A stretch of 64,000 bases of DNA from Bathynomus jamesi (GCA_023014485.1 JAJOZX010002577.1:413501-477500), one strand, 5' to 3'. Shown: positions 45,055-57,795, numbered from the stretch's first letter. The notes: a model not told the origin generated them from the letters alone. Program-made: numbers and translations.

Positions 45055-47202
45055 AATATACTAATAATATAGTACTATGATTGTGTTTATAGTCTCGCGC
45101 TAGTGGCCAATAGAAGTTCTGGTCAGTGTGAAAAAGGTATTACGATATAGTGCAAGCATGTCTATGTACACTACAGGAGTTTTTCAAACTGGAATGTCGG
45201 TAGTTAAGAGAAACCAGCGATAGAAATTAGGGCGTCTTGGTGCTCTTCGTCAGTCATAAATCCTACAGTAGCGTTTCCCGAGCCGTCGTGAGTGCAAGAC
45301 CTACTGAAGGGGGTCGCGAGGAGCTTAGCAAAGGGGAACTTTAACTAAAAATGTGGGTATTTTCACTAATTTTATTCACTATATCCCCTCTGCCCAGCAT
45401 GATACTTAAGAACTGTTTGGAGAACGTCCGTTTTCTCATTGTTTCAGTTACCCGGAGACGCGGGCCACCAGACCTCCAATGTCGTGTCGTGGTGTATCGT
45501 AGTACATTAATAAATAAAACCTTAATTTTTAATGCTACCTCACACTCCACTGACTACCACTCGTAGTTGAAATAAGGGGGGGGGGCACGAACGATTGACT
45601 TTAGCTTTAGAAAGAAACCATTCCACAACATTTAATAGTATTTCTCTTATTGATACAAAAGGAATTAGCTTACATTGGATTTATTGCCGATAAGATTTCA
45701 TACGAGCCAATACCACATTTTAAAAATATTGTCATATCGCGTCACTCTCGATAGTTAGGCCTACTTTTAGCGCTCATTTTAATTAACCTCACCAAGTGAA
45801 AATTAGCGACCATAACTAATTTAATGCGTTAATCTCCAAAAACAATTTTTTTTCTTTTTTGCCAAATAGCTGGTGAAGATCTTTCTCTGACGCGTCGATC
45901 GTCGAGTAACAAACAGACCTCGCTCTCCTCTATATTATGCTCTCCCGAACACAACTGAGGTCTTGAAGGGTTTCTTTGATCTAATCTACCTTATTCTAAC
46001 CCAACCTAAAACTGATCTCACCAAGCGTAACTTAACCTAATCGGGGCTAATTTTTCCGACAGTAAAAATGTTTCTAGATTTTATTTTTAAGAAATTTCAG
46101 AGGTACCAGCAGCGTTGCCTCTCAAAAAAAAAAAAAAAAAAACCCTCTACGTCCGTGAATTATCACACTCGACTTTACTTATACTCATTTGCCGCGCGCG
46201 CATACATATACATACATACATACATACATACACACACTGACTGCATTCCGGAGAGTGCAATCCTGTTATGACGCCAAGAAAATGTTTTTCGTTATTTAGT
46301 GTTTTGACACGAAACTTATTTTTGTGTACTTTTCATTATTAATCACAATAAATTGAACACTTTGATTAGTTCTGCGTAATATTTCACTTATTTTTGTTTT
46401 AAAGAACCTCCTCCAACTCCGAGAATAACAACGGGTCTTATTAAGCCGCTTATCCGACGCGGGGTAGTAGTAGTAGTAGTAGTATGTATCACACTTCTAT
46501 TCCAAGTTCTTTTTCTGTGACCGAATAAAATTGTCTGGCGCTAGCCAGAACAATATCAGTAAAGTGGCTCTGAACACTGAAGGTAATACGAGGAATGTGA
46601 AAAATAATGATCGTAAAAGTGGTTTAATAGGTTTGAAATTCGATAGTTTGGTTGTTTTTTAGTTTTAAACAATAAATGAACATTTAACAATTTTTTCCCC
46701 TCGTAATCAACATCTTTGGTCTCTTTCGAATTCCTCTCCAATCAATAACTATAATTTATGCTGAAAACTGCTTCATTTAAAAGCACAGAATTAAGTTGGT
46801 CATGCGTAAAATTTGTATTCAAATTCGTTTGTGTTTTCAAGTAAATTTTTTATGAATTTTGTGTGTGTGTTTGTGTGTGGGGATAGGTAGATAGACAGAT
46901 AAAATGTCAAAAGCGATTGGAGAACTTAAATTTAAAATAATAAATAATAAAATAATTTTTTCTCCAAAATACTTAGCGAACTCCACCAGCCAACCAACGA
47001 ACATTCCAGTTGAGTCGTGAAGAGTGGATGGAACTGCTAATCATCATATGGCAACACTGGTACGATAGGTGCCAAACATGAGTTTGTTCAAATAAAATAA
47101 AAAATATTAATTTTTAACATGATCATTATCGCGGTCATAAGTAAAATTTTATATTTTTTTGTAATATTCGTTTTTAATTAATTATATTAATTTTATTGTT
47201 TT
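45048..47202. other. Intergenic, no recognised gene
   Basis: Poly-A at about 46125-46142 and (CATA)n at 46200-46235. A 45-bp block at 46521-46567 repeats a block at 43801-43849. Open frames at 45341-45566 overlap on both strands and are unrecognised. Confidence 0.45.
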
Positions 47203-49059
<1,857 letters not shown>

Positions 49060-50212
49060 AATACTAGGGGCACTCAATATATTTTGCCCCCACCCTTTTT
49101 TCTTAGCTGAAATGTCTTTTGGGCCGTAAGTTTGAACTTTCTGCGCTTCACATAACCGGATTTTTCCAGTTTGAACCTCCCCTCCTTGTATAAAACCGCT
49201 TTTAAACACCCTTGTGTAAAACCGATGGTTAACGCAGTTTCGAAAATGGCGTCTGACAGTGATGTGCGTCGTAAACAGAGAGCTGTTATAGAGTTCTTAA
49301 CCGCAGAGAAGGAAATGGTTGGAAATATTCACAAGTCTACAAAACGTTTACGGAGATGCTATTGTTGATCGAAGCACAGTTGGATGCTGGTCTAAACTTG
49401 AGATCATCGGAGAGAGGGAGAGCCAGCCTCGATGATGAGCCACGCAGTGGTCGCCCGGTATCGGCTGTGACTTCTCTCACTGTGTAACGTGCTAACAGCA
49501 TCATTCGATCCAATCGGCGCGTCACATACAAAGAGCTATCACTGGAGCTAGGAATTAGTGAAGGAAGTGTGAATACGATAATTCAGCAACTGGGATACTC
49601 AAAAGTGTGTTCACGGTTTGTTCCTCGCCAACTGACTGAAGATCACAAAGCCCAAAGAAAAGAAATTGCTTCTGAGTCGTTGGTTCGATACGAGACAGGA
49701 GGAGATGACTTACTTTCACGAATTGTGACTGGGGATGAGACTTGGGTACACCACTTTGAACCTGAAACAAAACGCCAATCCATGGAGTGGCATCACGCAG
49801 ATTTCTCACGCAAGAAAAAGTTCAAAATAGCTCCCTCTGCAGGAAAGGTTATGGCCACCATCTTCTGGGACATGAAAGTGGTGATTCTGGTGGACATTAT
49901 GAAGAAAGAATAAACAATCAACTCAGAGGCATATATTGCTACCCTACGGAGACTCCAGAGGCGTATAAAGCGAGTTCGACCGGAGAGAAAACTGGAAGAC
50001 GTCCTTCTTTTGCACGATAATGCAAGACCACACAACAGTTTGCAAGCAAGAGAGGCCATCACAAAAATGCGCTTGACTGGGTTACCCCACCCTCCAACTT
50101 CATACAGCCCGGATCTGGCACCTTCAGACTTCCATTTATTTGGACCAATGAAGGATGCTATTCATGGAAGAAAGTTTGAGTGACGATGAGGTTGTTGAGG
50201 AGGTTAAGAGGT
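49060..50212 (+). pseudogene. mariner transposase, broken and truncated
   Basis: Mariner transposase excises and inserts its own element at TA. The start ATG at 49246 gives ASDSDVRRKQRAVIEFLTAE, the N-terminal helix-turn-helix. Frameshifts near 49335 and 49430 and a stop near 49487 interrupt it. A long frame (49569-49913) has QRKEIASESLVRYE, the first acidic residue in VTGDETWVHHF, and GKVMATIFWDMK. Frame changes then lead to LLHDNARPH (second D) and PDLAPSDFHLFGPM (third D), the DD34D pattern. It is cut at about 50212 by LINE C, losing the C-terminus and right end. GGGGCACTCAATATATTTTG at about 49066 may be the left terminus. Confidence 0.9.
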
Positions 50213-50214
50213 TA

Positions 50215-51938
50215 AGCTGAATTCTTCGCTCAAATTTCTTACAATTCAACCCTGGACGATTCCGGTACTGTTCTCCATCTCCTCCCTACTCTGACTTTAT
50301 TATGTCTGAAATTAGAATCTCTTCTAAGGAGGTTTTTTCTACCCTATTTGGGCCCAACTTTAGGAAGGCGTATGGTCCTGATGGTGTTCCTCCTGTTGTT
50401 TTTAAGAACTGAGTTTCTGTGCTGACACCCTGCCTAGGCAAACACACTTGTCTTTGTCTCTCCTCTAGTACTTTTCCTTCCTGCTGGAAGTTCGCTTTCA
50501 TTCAGCCTCGCTCAAAGAAGGGTGACCGCTCTCAACCCTCCAACTATCGTCCAATTGCTTTGATTTCTTGCCTTTCCGAAGTTTTTGAATCTATCCTTAA
50601 TAGTAAGATTCTTAAACACCTCTCTTCTCACAATCTTCTTTCAGATCGTCAGTATGGATTCCGCAAGGGACGCTCTACTGGCGATCTTCTTGCATCTCTC
50701 TCTGACTCTTGGTCTAGTCCTCTCGGGCTAACCTAAGAGTGGATCTTAGGGTCTTTGTTAGCCTTAGCTTCTGTAGATCTGAAGATCCTCCTTTCGGAAT
50801 TTCGGTGAAACTTTTGCTATTGCGCTAGACATATCAAAAGCTTTTGATAGAACCTGGCACAAATTTTTAATTTCCAAACTGCCTTCCTTCGGTTTCTATC
50901 TGTGCCTTCATCTCTAATTTCCTTTCTGGCAGATCTATAGCTGCAGTTTTAGAGGGCCACTGTTCTTCTCCTAAAGCTATTAATAGTGGTGTTCCTCAGG
51001 GTTCTGTCATGTCGCCCACGCTTTTTCCTTTAATTATTAATCTTTTAATTCACACTTGCGGCACTTCCTGTCCCATTCACTCCTATGCCGATGATTCCAC
51101 TCTACCTCTCCACTCTCTTCCCAAAGCGTCCCTCTCAACAGTCACTCCATGATTCGCGTTGGTGGCTATGGAACACCTGACCTCTGATCTTTCTGCTATC
51201 TCTGATTGGGGCAGAGAAAACCTTGTGTCTTTCAATGCCTTAAAAACTCGGTTCCTCCATCTGTCTACCGTCACAATCTTCCACATGACTATCCCCTTAC
51301 CTTCAACAACACACGACTAAATCTTTCTCCTCTTAATATTCTTGGCGTTTCCTTTTCTCGTGATCTTTCCTGGAAAGATCACATATACTCTAAAACAGCT
51401 TCTAAGAAGTTAGGAGTGCTGTACCGCCTCCGCGGTTTCTTCACTCCCACTCAGTTGCTGTCTCTGTACAGGGGTCTTGTTCGCCCCTGTATGGAGTATG
51501 CTTCTCGTGTGTGGGGTGGTTCAACCCACACAGCCGTACTTGACTGGGTGGAATCAAAGGCTTTTCGTCTCATCAATTCCCCGTCTCTTACTGATTGTCT
51601 TCAATCTCTCTCTCTTCGCGACAATGTTGCCTCTCGCTCTATTTACTATCGCTATCATAACGGGCATTGCTCTTCTGAACACTCTTAACTGCATGCTTCC
51701 TCCTTCAAGGAGGGCACGCAGCACCAGACTACACTTATCTAATGCAAAGGTTAATCGGTATTTTCAGTCTTTTCATCTACTCAACCGGTCAACTTTGGAA
51801 CAATCTTCCTCAATCCATCTTTCCTCCTGTCTATGACCTCCCATCTTTCAAACGCAGTCTCCTAGGCATCTCGAAAACCCCGGACCTTGATTTTGGCTCT
51901 ATTTGCCCTTGGCCCCTCCTTCCTGCATGAAAAAAAAA
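50215..51938 (+). pseudogene. LINE family C reverse transcriptase, 5'-truncated with poly-A
   Basis: The start lies within the N-terminal RT region: SEIRISSKEVFSTLFGPNF, KAYGPDGVPPVVFKN, then SNYRPIALISCLSEVFESIL and RQYGFRKGRSTGDLLASLSD (50419-50736). A foreign or rearranged segment of about 85 bp follows. The palm continues with LDISKAF-type sequence, SGVPQGSVMSPTLFPLIIN and HSYADDSTL near 51085. The thumb has LNILGVSFSRDLSWKDHIYS and GLVRPCMEYASRVWGGS. The C-terminus LWNNLPQSIFPPVYDLPSFK ends with a stop at 51928. A short poly-A tail (51930-51938) ends the copy. Jockey/I-type by general resemblance. Multiple frameshifts. Confidence 0.88.
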
Positions 51939-51939
51939 G

Positions 51940-52905
51940 TCGAGTTCCTTCTTTACAGACCTCGATCTTGGCTGTGAAATTCTTCTGTACTACTACTACT
52001 ACTACTACTACTACGTTAACTTTTTTTTTGTATGGGGACGTCAAGACGGCAGTATTCACATTTTGGTATGAACAGTGTTCTCAGCAGAGAAATTTTACTT
52101 CTCGTCCCTTCTTTTGAAGGTTCTCAGTAGCTGTTCCGTAACTTTTTGCTTTATCTAATTCTGTGTTTCAAATTTTGCATTATCGGTCATTATTACCCCT
52201 AAATCTTTTGCTTTCGTGCTTCTCTAAATTTCCTGTCTATCTTGGGCAAAGTATGCTTTCTAACGTTAGCCTTCATTTCCATATCTCAAGAGCTGAAATT
52301 TCTCGGTGTTAAAATTCGTTATTACCTTTGACTATTTGTATATTCTGTTTGTGTACCCCTGTAGGGCTTCCACCTCTTCTGCATTGCCGATTTTTCTGCT
52401 AATCTTTGTATCGTCAGCAAAGGATGTTACTGCTGTCGTCTACTTCATTGTCTATGTCAGCGTGATAATGAATAGGAGTAGGGTTAATACTGGTCCTTGT
52501 GGAACTGAGCTGTTTATTTCCCATTCTGATGATATGCTTTGGATTTCTGTGGCTTGCTGCCGTTCCCTGAGGAAGTTGTAAGAGATCCATTTGCCCACTT
52601 AGCACGCAAAATGACATGGGAATAAGAGGCAATTATATCAAGATCACACTTATCGAATGCCTTAGCAATATCCATGTATATTATATCGTAGTTATCATTG
52701 CTCTCAAGTGCGTATGATATTGTTACAGTGTTCTATTAGTTGTGATAGGCACGATCTTCCTGGTCAAAATCCGTACGATTCTCATTGAATCGTACGGTTG
52801 AATCTCCCTGACTATTCATTCAAATATTTTGTCAAGATGTAATGTCAGTGACACTGCTCTATAGTTTTGTTTGAGACCTATCTCCCCCTTTTATATATAT
52901 AGTCC
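51940..52905 (-). pseudogene. LINE family A relic, third copy
   Basis: Minus strand from about 52905: YRAVSLTLHLDKIFE, then a DIAKAFDKCDLDIIA equivalent, NSSVPQGPVLTLLLF and the catalytic FADDTKISRKIGNAEEVEAL (about 52415-52360), then FNTEKFQLLRYG, which matches the copy at 1738-2954 exactly over these residues. DLGVIMTDNAKFETQN and VLTSPYKKK follow. A (GTA)n run at 51988-52013 interrupts the frame before QKNFTAKIEVCKE. It stops at the poly-A tail of LINE C. Many stops and frameshifts. Confidence 0.85.
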
Positions 52906-53059
52906 GGTTGCACTGGGTGGGAACCCTGCATTGTTTGTTATAAAGCAAATCTTGACATATTTTGAAAGCTTATACCACCCCATTCAAGAATCCATCGGGT
53001 GTACACTGTACACCTGACCCCCGCTTGGCTTTTTCAATATGGCCGCCATTTTCCAAGAT
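52906..53059. other. Unrecognised spacer
   Basis: Contains ATGGCCGCCATTTTCC and GATGGCCGGC near its end, a partly palindromic GC-rich motif. No gene. Confidence 0.4.
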
Positions 53060-53430
53060 GGCCGGCGAAACTGAAAAATCCCATATCCTGGTCAATACTT
53101 GATGGATTTTGATGATCTTGGTGTCATTTCTAGGGGTTTTTAGGATGATGAGTCGATCTGGAGGGGTTGCAGATGCTTTGGGAGTCGTTTTGATCCACAT
53201 TCGTCAATACTCAAGGTCATTGGAGGTCAAACGCCCCCCGAAATAAGGAATATCCCATATCCCGGGCAGTCGTGGAGATATTTTGGTGATCTTACTGTCG
53301 TTTTTATGGTTTTGGGCGAGACAGTAGTTCTATAGGCACATGATAACAGTAGGATATCATTTTGCAACTCCATGGGTCAAGTCAAGGTCATTTGAGGTTA
53401 AAGTTTGGTCTTGAAATATGATAATGCCAC
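53060..53430 (+). repeat. Two diverged tandem repeats of about 175 bp
   Basis: Unit 1 (about 53070-53245) and unit 2 (about 53246-53420) share AATCCCATATCC, TTGGTGATCTT-type, a GTCGTTTT block, a final AAGGTCATT(T/G)GAGGT(C/T)AA and spacing. Function unknown. They lie next to the cysteine-rich pseudogene. Confidence 0.6.
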
Positions 53431-53714
53431 AGTTAACATCACTGTATTTGCTTTATTTCAGTGACAATTTCTACAGTCTAGCTAACTGCTGAGCACTTAA
53501 CATTTTTTCTGCAGATAAAACCAGATCATAATGCTTAAATGACATAACCCACATTATATGGATATGGATATTCGGATATAAACCACAATTTATGCTGAAG
53601 TGCAGGGCACATACATTCTATGGAAGGTTGCAAAGCTACAAGATATGACCTCGTAAGCAAAACAAAGCTCACACCTAGCTGGGGGATTGGCATTGACAAC
53701 TTTGATGCAGTTAT

Positions 53715-54163
53715 TCACATTAGGTAACCATTTATTGGGGGGCAAATATCAAAAGGCATGGTAGTGTCAGGATCATCAGTCTGCTCTTCGTTTGCGTTTT
53801 GGGTCAATGGATTGTTGCAATCCAAGCCGCTGCCACATGAACAGAACATTGTGCAAGGGATTCCGCGTCCCATGCAGCCGCAGCGACTCCCCCTTCATGC
53901 TGATTGTGATTCACACCCACATCTGATTAGCTTCAGAACTTCATCTGGTGCTAAGCACACTCCTTCACCAACTGTTTTTTGGCATGAGAACTGTTTGTTT
54001 CGTCTCTCTCCCACCCATAATGCACAGGATCAAGTGGTGGTGGGTCACACTTTAGTGCATCGAGCCAGTTCGCCACAGTGTAGTGGGCTCTGAGCACATT
54101 TTGATGGAAAGCTTCAGTTGTTGGTGGTAGAGAACATAGTTTGGGTGCAGCAGTTCCCGACAC
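53715..54163 (-). pseudogene. Cysteine-rich (CXC-type) protein fragment
   Basis: The minus strand reads LPPTTEAFHQNVLRAHYTVA and LDALKCDPPPLDPVHYGWER (54163-53951). After a frameshift it continues with APDEVLKLIRCGCESQSA, an in-frame TGA, then SRCGCMGRGIPCTMFCSCGS and LDCNN, ending at a stop at 53715. The pattern of a helical LPP segment, a GW motif and closely spaced CxC cysteines recurs in many unnamed invertebrate proteins that are often multicopy. I recognise the layout but not a function. It may come from a mobile element. It is not intact. Confidence 0.6.
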
Positions 54164-54177
54164 AATGCAGCTCAGGT

Positions 54178-54528
54178 CGTGAAGTAAATGATGACGATCA
54201 ACTTATGAATGAGTACATGCGTGAGATGAACAAACTGAAAATGAAACCCAAGAAAGATTCTTCGGAGACCTTTGACGTAAACAATGAATTCAAATATTTT
54301 GAAGCTACTTTGAATAGAAGCGAAAATTTGGATCGAATGTACGAGGCGTTGCTTACAATAAAAGCCACCAGCGTAGAGTCGGAGTGTTTTCAGCTGCTGG
54401 TTTATTCGTCACAAAGATTCGATCAAGAATGTCAGATCAGACACTTAATGCTCTTTGTTTTCTCAAGTGTTATTTCAAAAATCAAGTTCGATAATAAACT
54501 TTTAAATTCAAATGTTATACATACTTGA
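54178..54528 (+). pseudogene. hAT transposase C-terminal dimerisation domain
   Basis: The frame has EVNDDDQLMNEYMREMNKLK, FEATLNRSENLDRMYEALLT and IKATSVESECFQLLVYSSQR, then LMLFVFSSVISKIKFDNK. This is the hAT C-terminal dimerisation pattern (pairs of acidic and aromatic residues followed by a TSxxSE motif). Only the last ~115 residues remain, and the catalytic domain is lost. It differs in sequence from the hAT relic at 546-1530, so it is a second hAT family. Confidence 0.8.
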
Positions 54529-54690
54529 TTGAATCGATGAAAACCTTATTTCTGTTTAATATTTTGATCATTTACCTCCCTAAAAAGCATACAGAATCCC
54601 ATCGGTGAAAACCGGTAAAAACCGGCTTTAAGAATATAGCGACGGTGAAAACCTAAAAAGCCCGGGAAAAATGCTAATGTACTTAAACTT

Positions 54691-55117
54691 TTGGATATTA
54701 ATGTAGTATTTTCATATAACAATATTGTGAAAAATATCATAGTAAAAAATAGCCCTACCAATAATTCAGGCATTATCTATAAAATTGGGTGTAAACAATG
54801 TGATTCCTTTTACATAGGTCAGACGGGAAAGGATTTGCACACACGTATAAAACAGCATCAATATTCCGTTAGAACAGGACAGTTGTCCAGTGCTCTTTTT
54901 GTCCATTTGTCAGTTATCCCACTGTATTGATTGGAATAATGCTTCAGTTTTATTTCATTCTAGCAACATTGTCAATAGAAATATTCTTGAGTCTGCCATT
55001 ATCCAACTTTCAAATAACTTCAACATAAGCAAAGGTCTTTTTCAACTCGATCCTGTTGTTTTGAATTCCTTCAAAACAGATTTAGATAAAAAGGGTAGGA
55101 CGCTAAATCTTTGGTGA
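54691..55117 (+). pseudogene. Penelope-like element GIY-YIG endonuclease
   Basis: Penelope elements encode an RT joined to a GIY-YIG endonuclease. The frame at 54691-54930 has VVFSYNNIVKNIIVKNSP, then GIIYKIGCKQC, the GIY motif, and SFYIGQTGKDLHTRIKQH, the YIG motif with its conserved R. A frameshift near 54910 leads to 54890-55117: HCIDWNNASVLFHSSN, NRNILESAIIQLSNN (with the conserved E) and a final LNSFKTDL. The RT domain is missing, as expected for a 5'-truncated copy. The 3' region with a hammerhead-like motif lies about 350 bp downstream. Confidence 0.88.
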
Positions 55118-55345
55118 ACTTGTATGCTACTTTATTAACTTTTAATCTTCATTTTATTTTTATATATATCGAAACTTGACTATAAAAGGCAAAGTGTTAA
55201 AACCTGGGCAGATTTCCAGTATAAATTTGTATTTTTATAATTCATTTGATCTTGTGCTAAAAATCGATATTTTTCCTTACAAATCTGTATGCCTCTTTGT
55301 TAATCCTTTAATTTTTATTTTTATTTTTATTTCTCCGTTTATTGC

Positions 55346-55348
<3 letters not shown>

Positions 55349-55392
<44 letters not shown>
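55349..55392. repeat. (TA)n microsatellite
   Basis: A TA tract of about 22 units between the Penelope endonuclease and its 3' region. Confidence 0.9.
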
Positions 55393-55395
<3 letters not shown>

Positions 55396-55431
55396 GTGTG
55401 TAGGTATGTATGTTATTTATTTATTTTATTT

Positions 55432-55560
55432 TTTTCTGTAACCTATATATAGGCCGTAACCCTTTATGTACTTCAGTGTTCCTGAGGATGTCATTAGACG
55501 AAAGCGCTTGAGCACCTTTTTGTGTTTCCTTTCCTTCGTGGTTTTATTCATCATAAATAT
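55432..55560 (+). mobile_element. Penelope 3' region, copy 1
   Basis: Shares TTCAGTGTTCCTGAGGATGT, ATTAGACGAAAGCGC, TGAGCACC and CTTCGTGGTTTTATTCATCA with 57796-57915. Both run in the same orientation. Confidence 0.8.
55476..55515 (+). ncRNA. Hammerhead-like ribozyme motif, copy 1
   Basis: GTGTTC (55476-55481) can pair with GAGCAC (55510-55515), a possible stem I. CTGAGGA (55482-55488) matches the hammerhead CUGANGA core. GTC-ATTA-GAC (490-499) gives a stem II, followed by GAAA (500-503). GCGC (504-507), self-complementary, could be a stem III formed between two molecules, and TT precedes the cleavage position. One extra T between core and stem II departs from the ideal. Hammerheads are known in Penelope elements. 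Activity is inferred, not shown. Confidence 0.55.
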
Positions 55561-55590
55561 TTTTCACGTTACTTTCGTGAAATAATTTTC

Positions 55591-56567
55591 ATATATAAGC
55601 ACATCGGACAAAAAATTAGTCACCCCTCTCAGAATGTACCTAATAACGTGTGACGGCGCCTCTGGCCTTGATAACCGCACGAATCCGGCGAGGCAGAGAG
55701 ACTACGAGGTTGTGCATGTACTGAACATCGATTTGCTGCCACTCGTTCATCAGCCGGTCCCGAAGTTCCGCCAGAGTCCGTGGGTGTCTATTCCTGCGCT
55801 TCACTTTGTTTCCAGCCTGAACAACACCTTCGACGCATTCAGGATTAAAGGCTTCATTGGATCTGCGATGTACTCGTCGCCTCCCATCATTGGAGAACAA
55901 ACAAAAACGGGACTCATCGGACCAAATTACACGTTTCCAATCTGCCGCAGTCCAGTTTTTGTGCCTCTGAGCCCATTTATAACGTGCCAAATTGTGACTT
56001 GCTGTTAACAGCGGCCTCTTCCGTGGTACCCTGCTCCAGATGTCCATCGCATGCAGTTCTCGTCGCAATGTCCGTTCGGAAATTGGTCGCTGGAGAACCT
56101 CATTGGTTTCTTGGAGCAATTGTTCTCTGGTTTGAAAACGATTTGCAGTTACTAGACGAGAAACATGGCGGCGGCCCCTATTGTCGAGAATTGTTTTCCG
56201 GCCACAGTTACGCCGTCGATTGTCAGTTGATTGCGAACTACACCACTCTTTGTAAACTCGCTGGACAGTACGCGTTGACACACCAACAAATTGGGCTACT
56301 TCAGACATTTTGTGTCCGTGGGCTCTGCCAAACACGATGGCTCCTTTTTGCCACTGAGTAACGTCTGCCTCACGACCCATTTTGCAGACTATATCCAACA
56401 CACACTTTGTTCTTCACCACCTCACGAAACAGATCTGATCCTGTGTGCTACGTCACCGCTACTTGTCACTTACCAATGCTACATCAGCGCCCTCTGTGTG
56501 ACCTTGAACTTCCTACTATCGGTGCTATTAGGGGTGACTAATTTTTTGTCCGGTGTGCTTATATATT
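55591..56567 (-). mobile_element. Tc1-type transposon, internally deleted
   Basis: Inverted ends of about 35 bp have the core ATCGGACAAAAAATTAGTC and CACCCCT at the left (55591-55627) and their inverse at the right (56530-56567). TATA borders fit a TA target. Between them lies a truncated transposase on the minus strand. Confidence 0.9.
55640..56401 (-). CDS. Tc1-type transposase with deleted catalytic centre
   Basis: An uninterrupted frame of 253 residues. The N-terminus has paired helix-turn-helix DNA-binding sequence: KGAIVFGRAHGHKMSEVAQF, GVSTRTVQRVYKEW, then ISERTLRRELHAMDIWSRVP. The first catalytic aspartate is in WKRVIWSDESRFCLF. After FNPECVEGVVQAGN the protein jumps to RNRHPRTLAELRDRLMNEW and VSLPRRIRAVIKARGA, the normal C-terminus. 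The usual middle, with the second aspartate and the last D/E, is missing, and the protein is about 80-90 residues short of a typical Tc1 transposase. It may still bind the ends but should not catalyse transposition. The open frame despite the deletion is notable. It carries the element's own inverted repeats. Confidence 0.88.
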   Translation of the reverse strand: MLDIVCKMGREADVTQWQKGAIVFGRAHGHKMSEVAQFVGVSTRTVQRVYKEWCSSQSTDNRRRNCGRKTILDNRGRRHVSRLVTANRFQTREQLLQETNEVLQRPISERTLRRELHAMDIWSRVPRKRPLLTASHNLARYKWAQRHKNWTAADWKRVIWSDESRFCLFSNDGRRRVHRRSNEAFNPECVEGVVQAGNKVKRRNRHPRTLAELRDRLMNEWQQIDVQYMHNLVVSLPRRIRAVIKARGAVTRY

Positions 56568-56689
56568 TACTGTCCTTCCTTGTATCTGCAAAACCGTTTT
56601 GCATAGTATATGCATACAGTTCTTTCCGCATTACAACTCGGGGCCTTTGTTTCATTTCCTTTTTCGGAGATAACCTCTGTCTATTATCG

Positions 56690-57191
56690 TGATTTCTCAC
56701 TTTTTTTCGCTACTTTATGGTATGGTGTGGCATTTGGAAGGATCGCATCATAGGCCCCCTCTTTTTCGATGAACATGTCACTGGAGGCACCTACCTACGT
56801 ACGCTCAAGGAAGAACCATTTCCCAGTGTCTTGAACGAAGAAGGAAATTTCCCAACATGGTTCCAGCAAGACGGCGCTCCTGCACATTACAGCACCCAAG
56901 TAAGGGAATACCTGTACCAACAATTCCCTGGTCATTGGATAGGACGTCGAGGGCCTGTGGAATGGCCTGCTAGAAGCCCGGATCTCACGCCACTAGATTT
57001 TTATCCTGGGGCCACTTGAAGCGCTGGTATACGCAGAGAAAATTAGGAGTGTTGAACATTTGCGGCAGCGCATTATTGGGGCATGTAACACCATTACTCC
57101 CGACACCATTCACCGTGCGCTTGCTGACTGGGTATCACGTCTGAATTTGTGTATTGAAAACAATGGTGGACATATTGAGCATGTTCTTTAA
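56690..57191 (+). pseudogene. mariner/Tc-type transposase C-terminal relic
   Basis: The frame from about 56717 reads VWCGIWKDRIIGPLFFDEHV, then FQQDGAPAHYS (second catalytic D) and PARSPDLTPLDFY (third acid). A one-base frameshift near 57005 leads to EKIRSVEHLRQRIIGACNTI and a final GGHIEHVL with a stop at 57191. The N-terminal binding domain and first D are missing. The family is the one with TIRs like CACAGGGTGTCCCATAAGTC, and such an end is at 57236-57258. Confidence 0.85.
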
Positions 57192-57235
57192 ATAAAAGCT
57201 TTTGTTTTGCCTTTTTTTATTATTTTTCTTATGAT

Positions 57236-57258
57236 GCCGGACTTATGGGACACCCTGT
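57236..57258 (+). repeat. mariner-type 3' terminal inverted repeat
   Basis: GGACTTATGGGACACCCTGTG follows the transposase relic by about 45 bp and runs into (TA)n. It resembles the end of the element at 30846-31416 (ACAGGGTGTCC). Confidence 0.7.
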
Positions 57259-57290
<32 letters not shown>

Positions 57291-57743
57291 TAGTGATGGG
57301 ACGATACCAAAATTTTTAACGATTCCGATTCCGATACGATTCTCGATTCCGATTCTCAATATTTTTAAATATAATTCTATACTTGTTTTTCTGGAAATTG
57401 TCATATTTTACTCTGGTAAGATTAACTATTTACATTATGAGTATGGTAATATAAATTATAATAGATTGGTTTAAAAATAAAAATCAGCTGTAAGTTGTAA
57501 CAATTCATTTTAATCTTCTTGATTACACATCATAGATATACATGTTTTAATGTATAGCTACAATACAATAAAAATAAAATTTGTTATCCTCTTTCATTTA
57601 AATTTTAAAGTTTACATTGCAAAACTGGTTCAATTAAAAGTTAAAGAATCGTTTTAAGAATCGGAAATCATGGTACAATTCTTCCGATTCCTGAAAAATG
57701 CTCGATTCTTCCGATTCTCGATTCCGATTAATCGTCCCATCAC

Positions 57744-57745
<2 letters not shown>
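57291..57745. mobile_element. TIR element with CGATTCCGATT interior repeats
   Basis: TAGTGATGGGACGAT (57291-57305) and ATCGTCCCATCACTA (57731-57745) are exact inverses bordered by TA repeats. CGATTCCGATT-type units lie just inside each end. 455 bp, non-coding. Confidence 0.8.
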
Positions 57746-57786
<41 letters not shown>

Positions 57787-57795
57787 TGTATTTTT

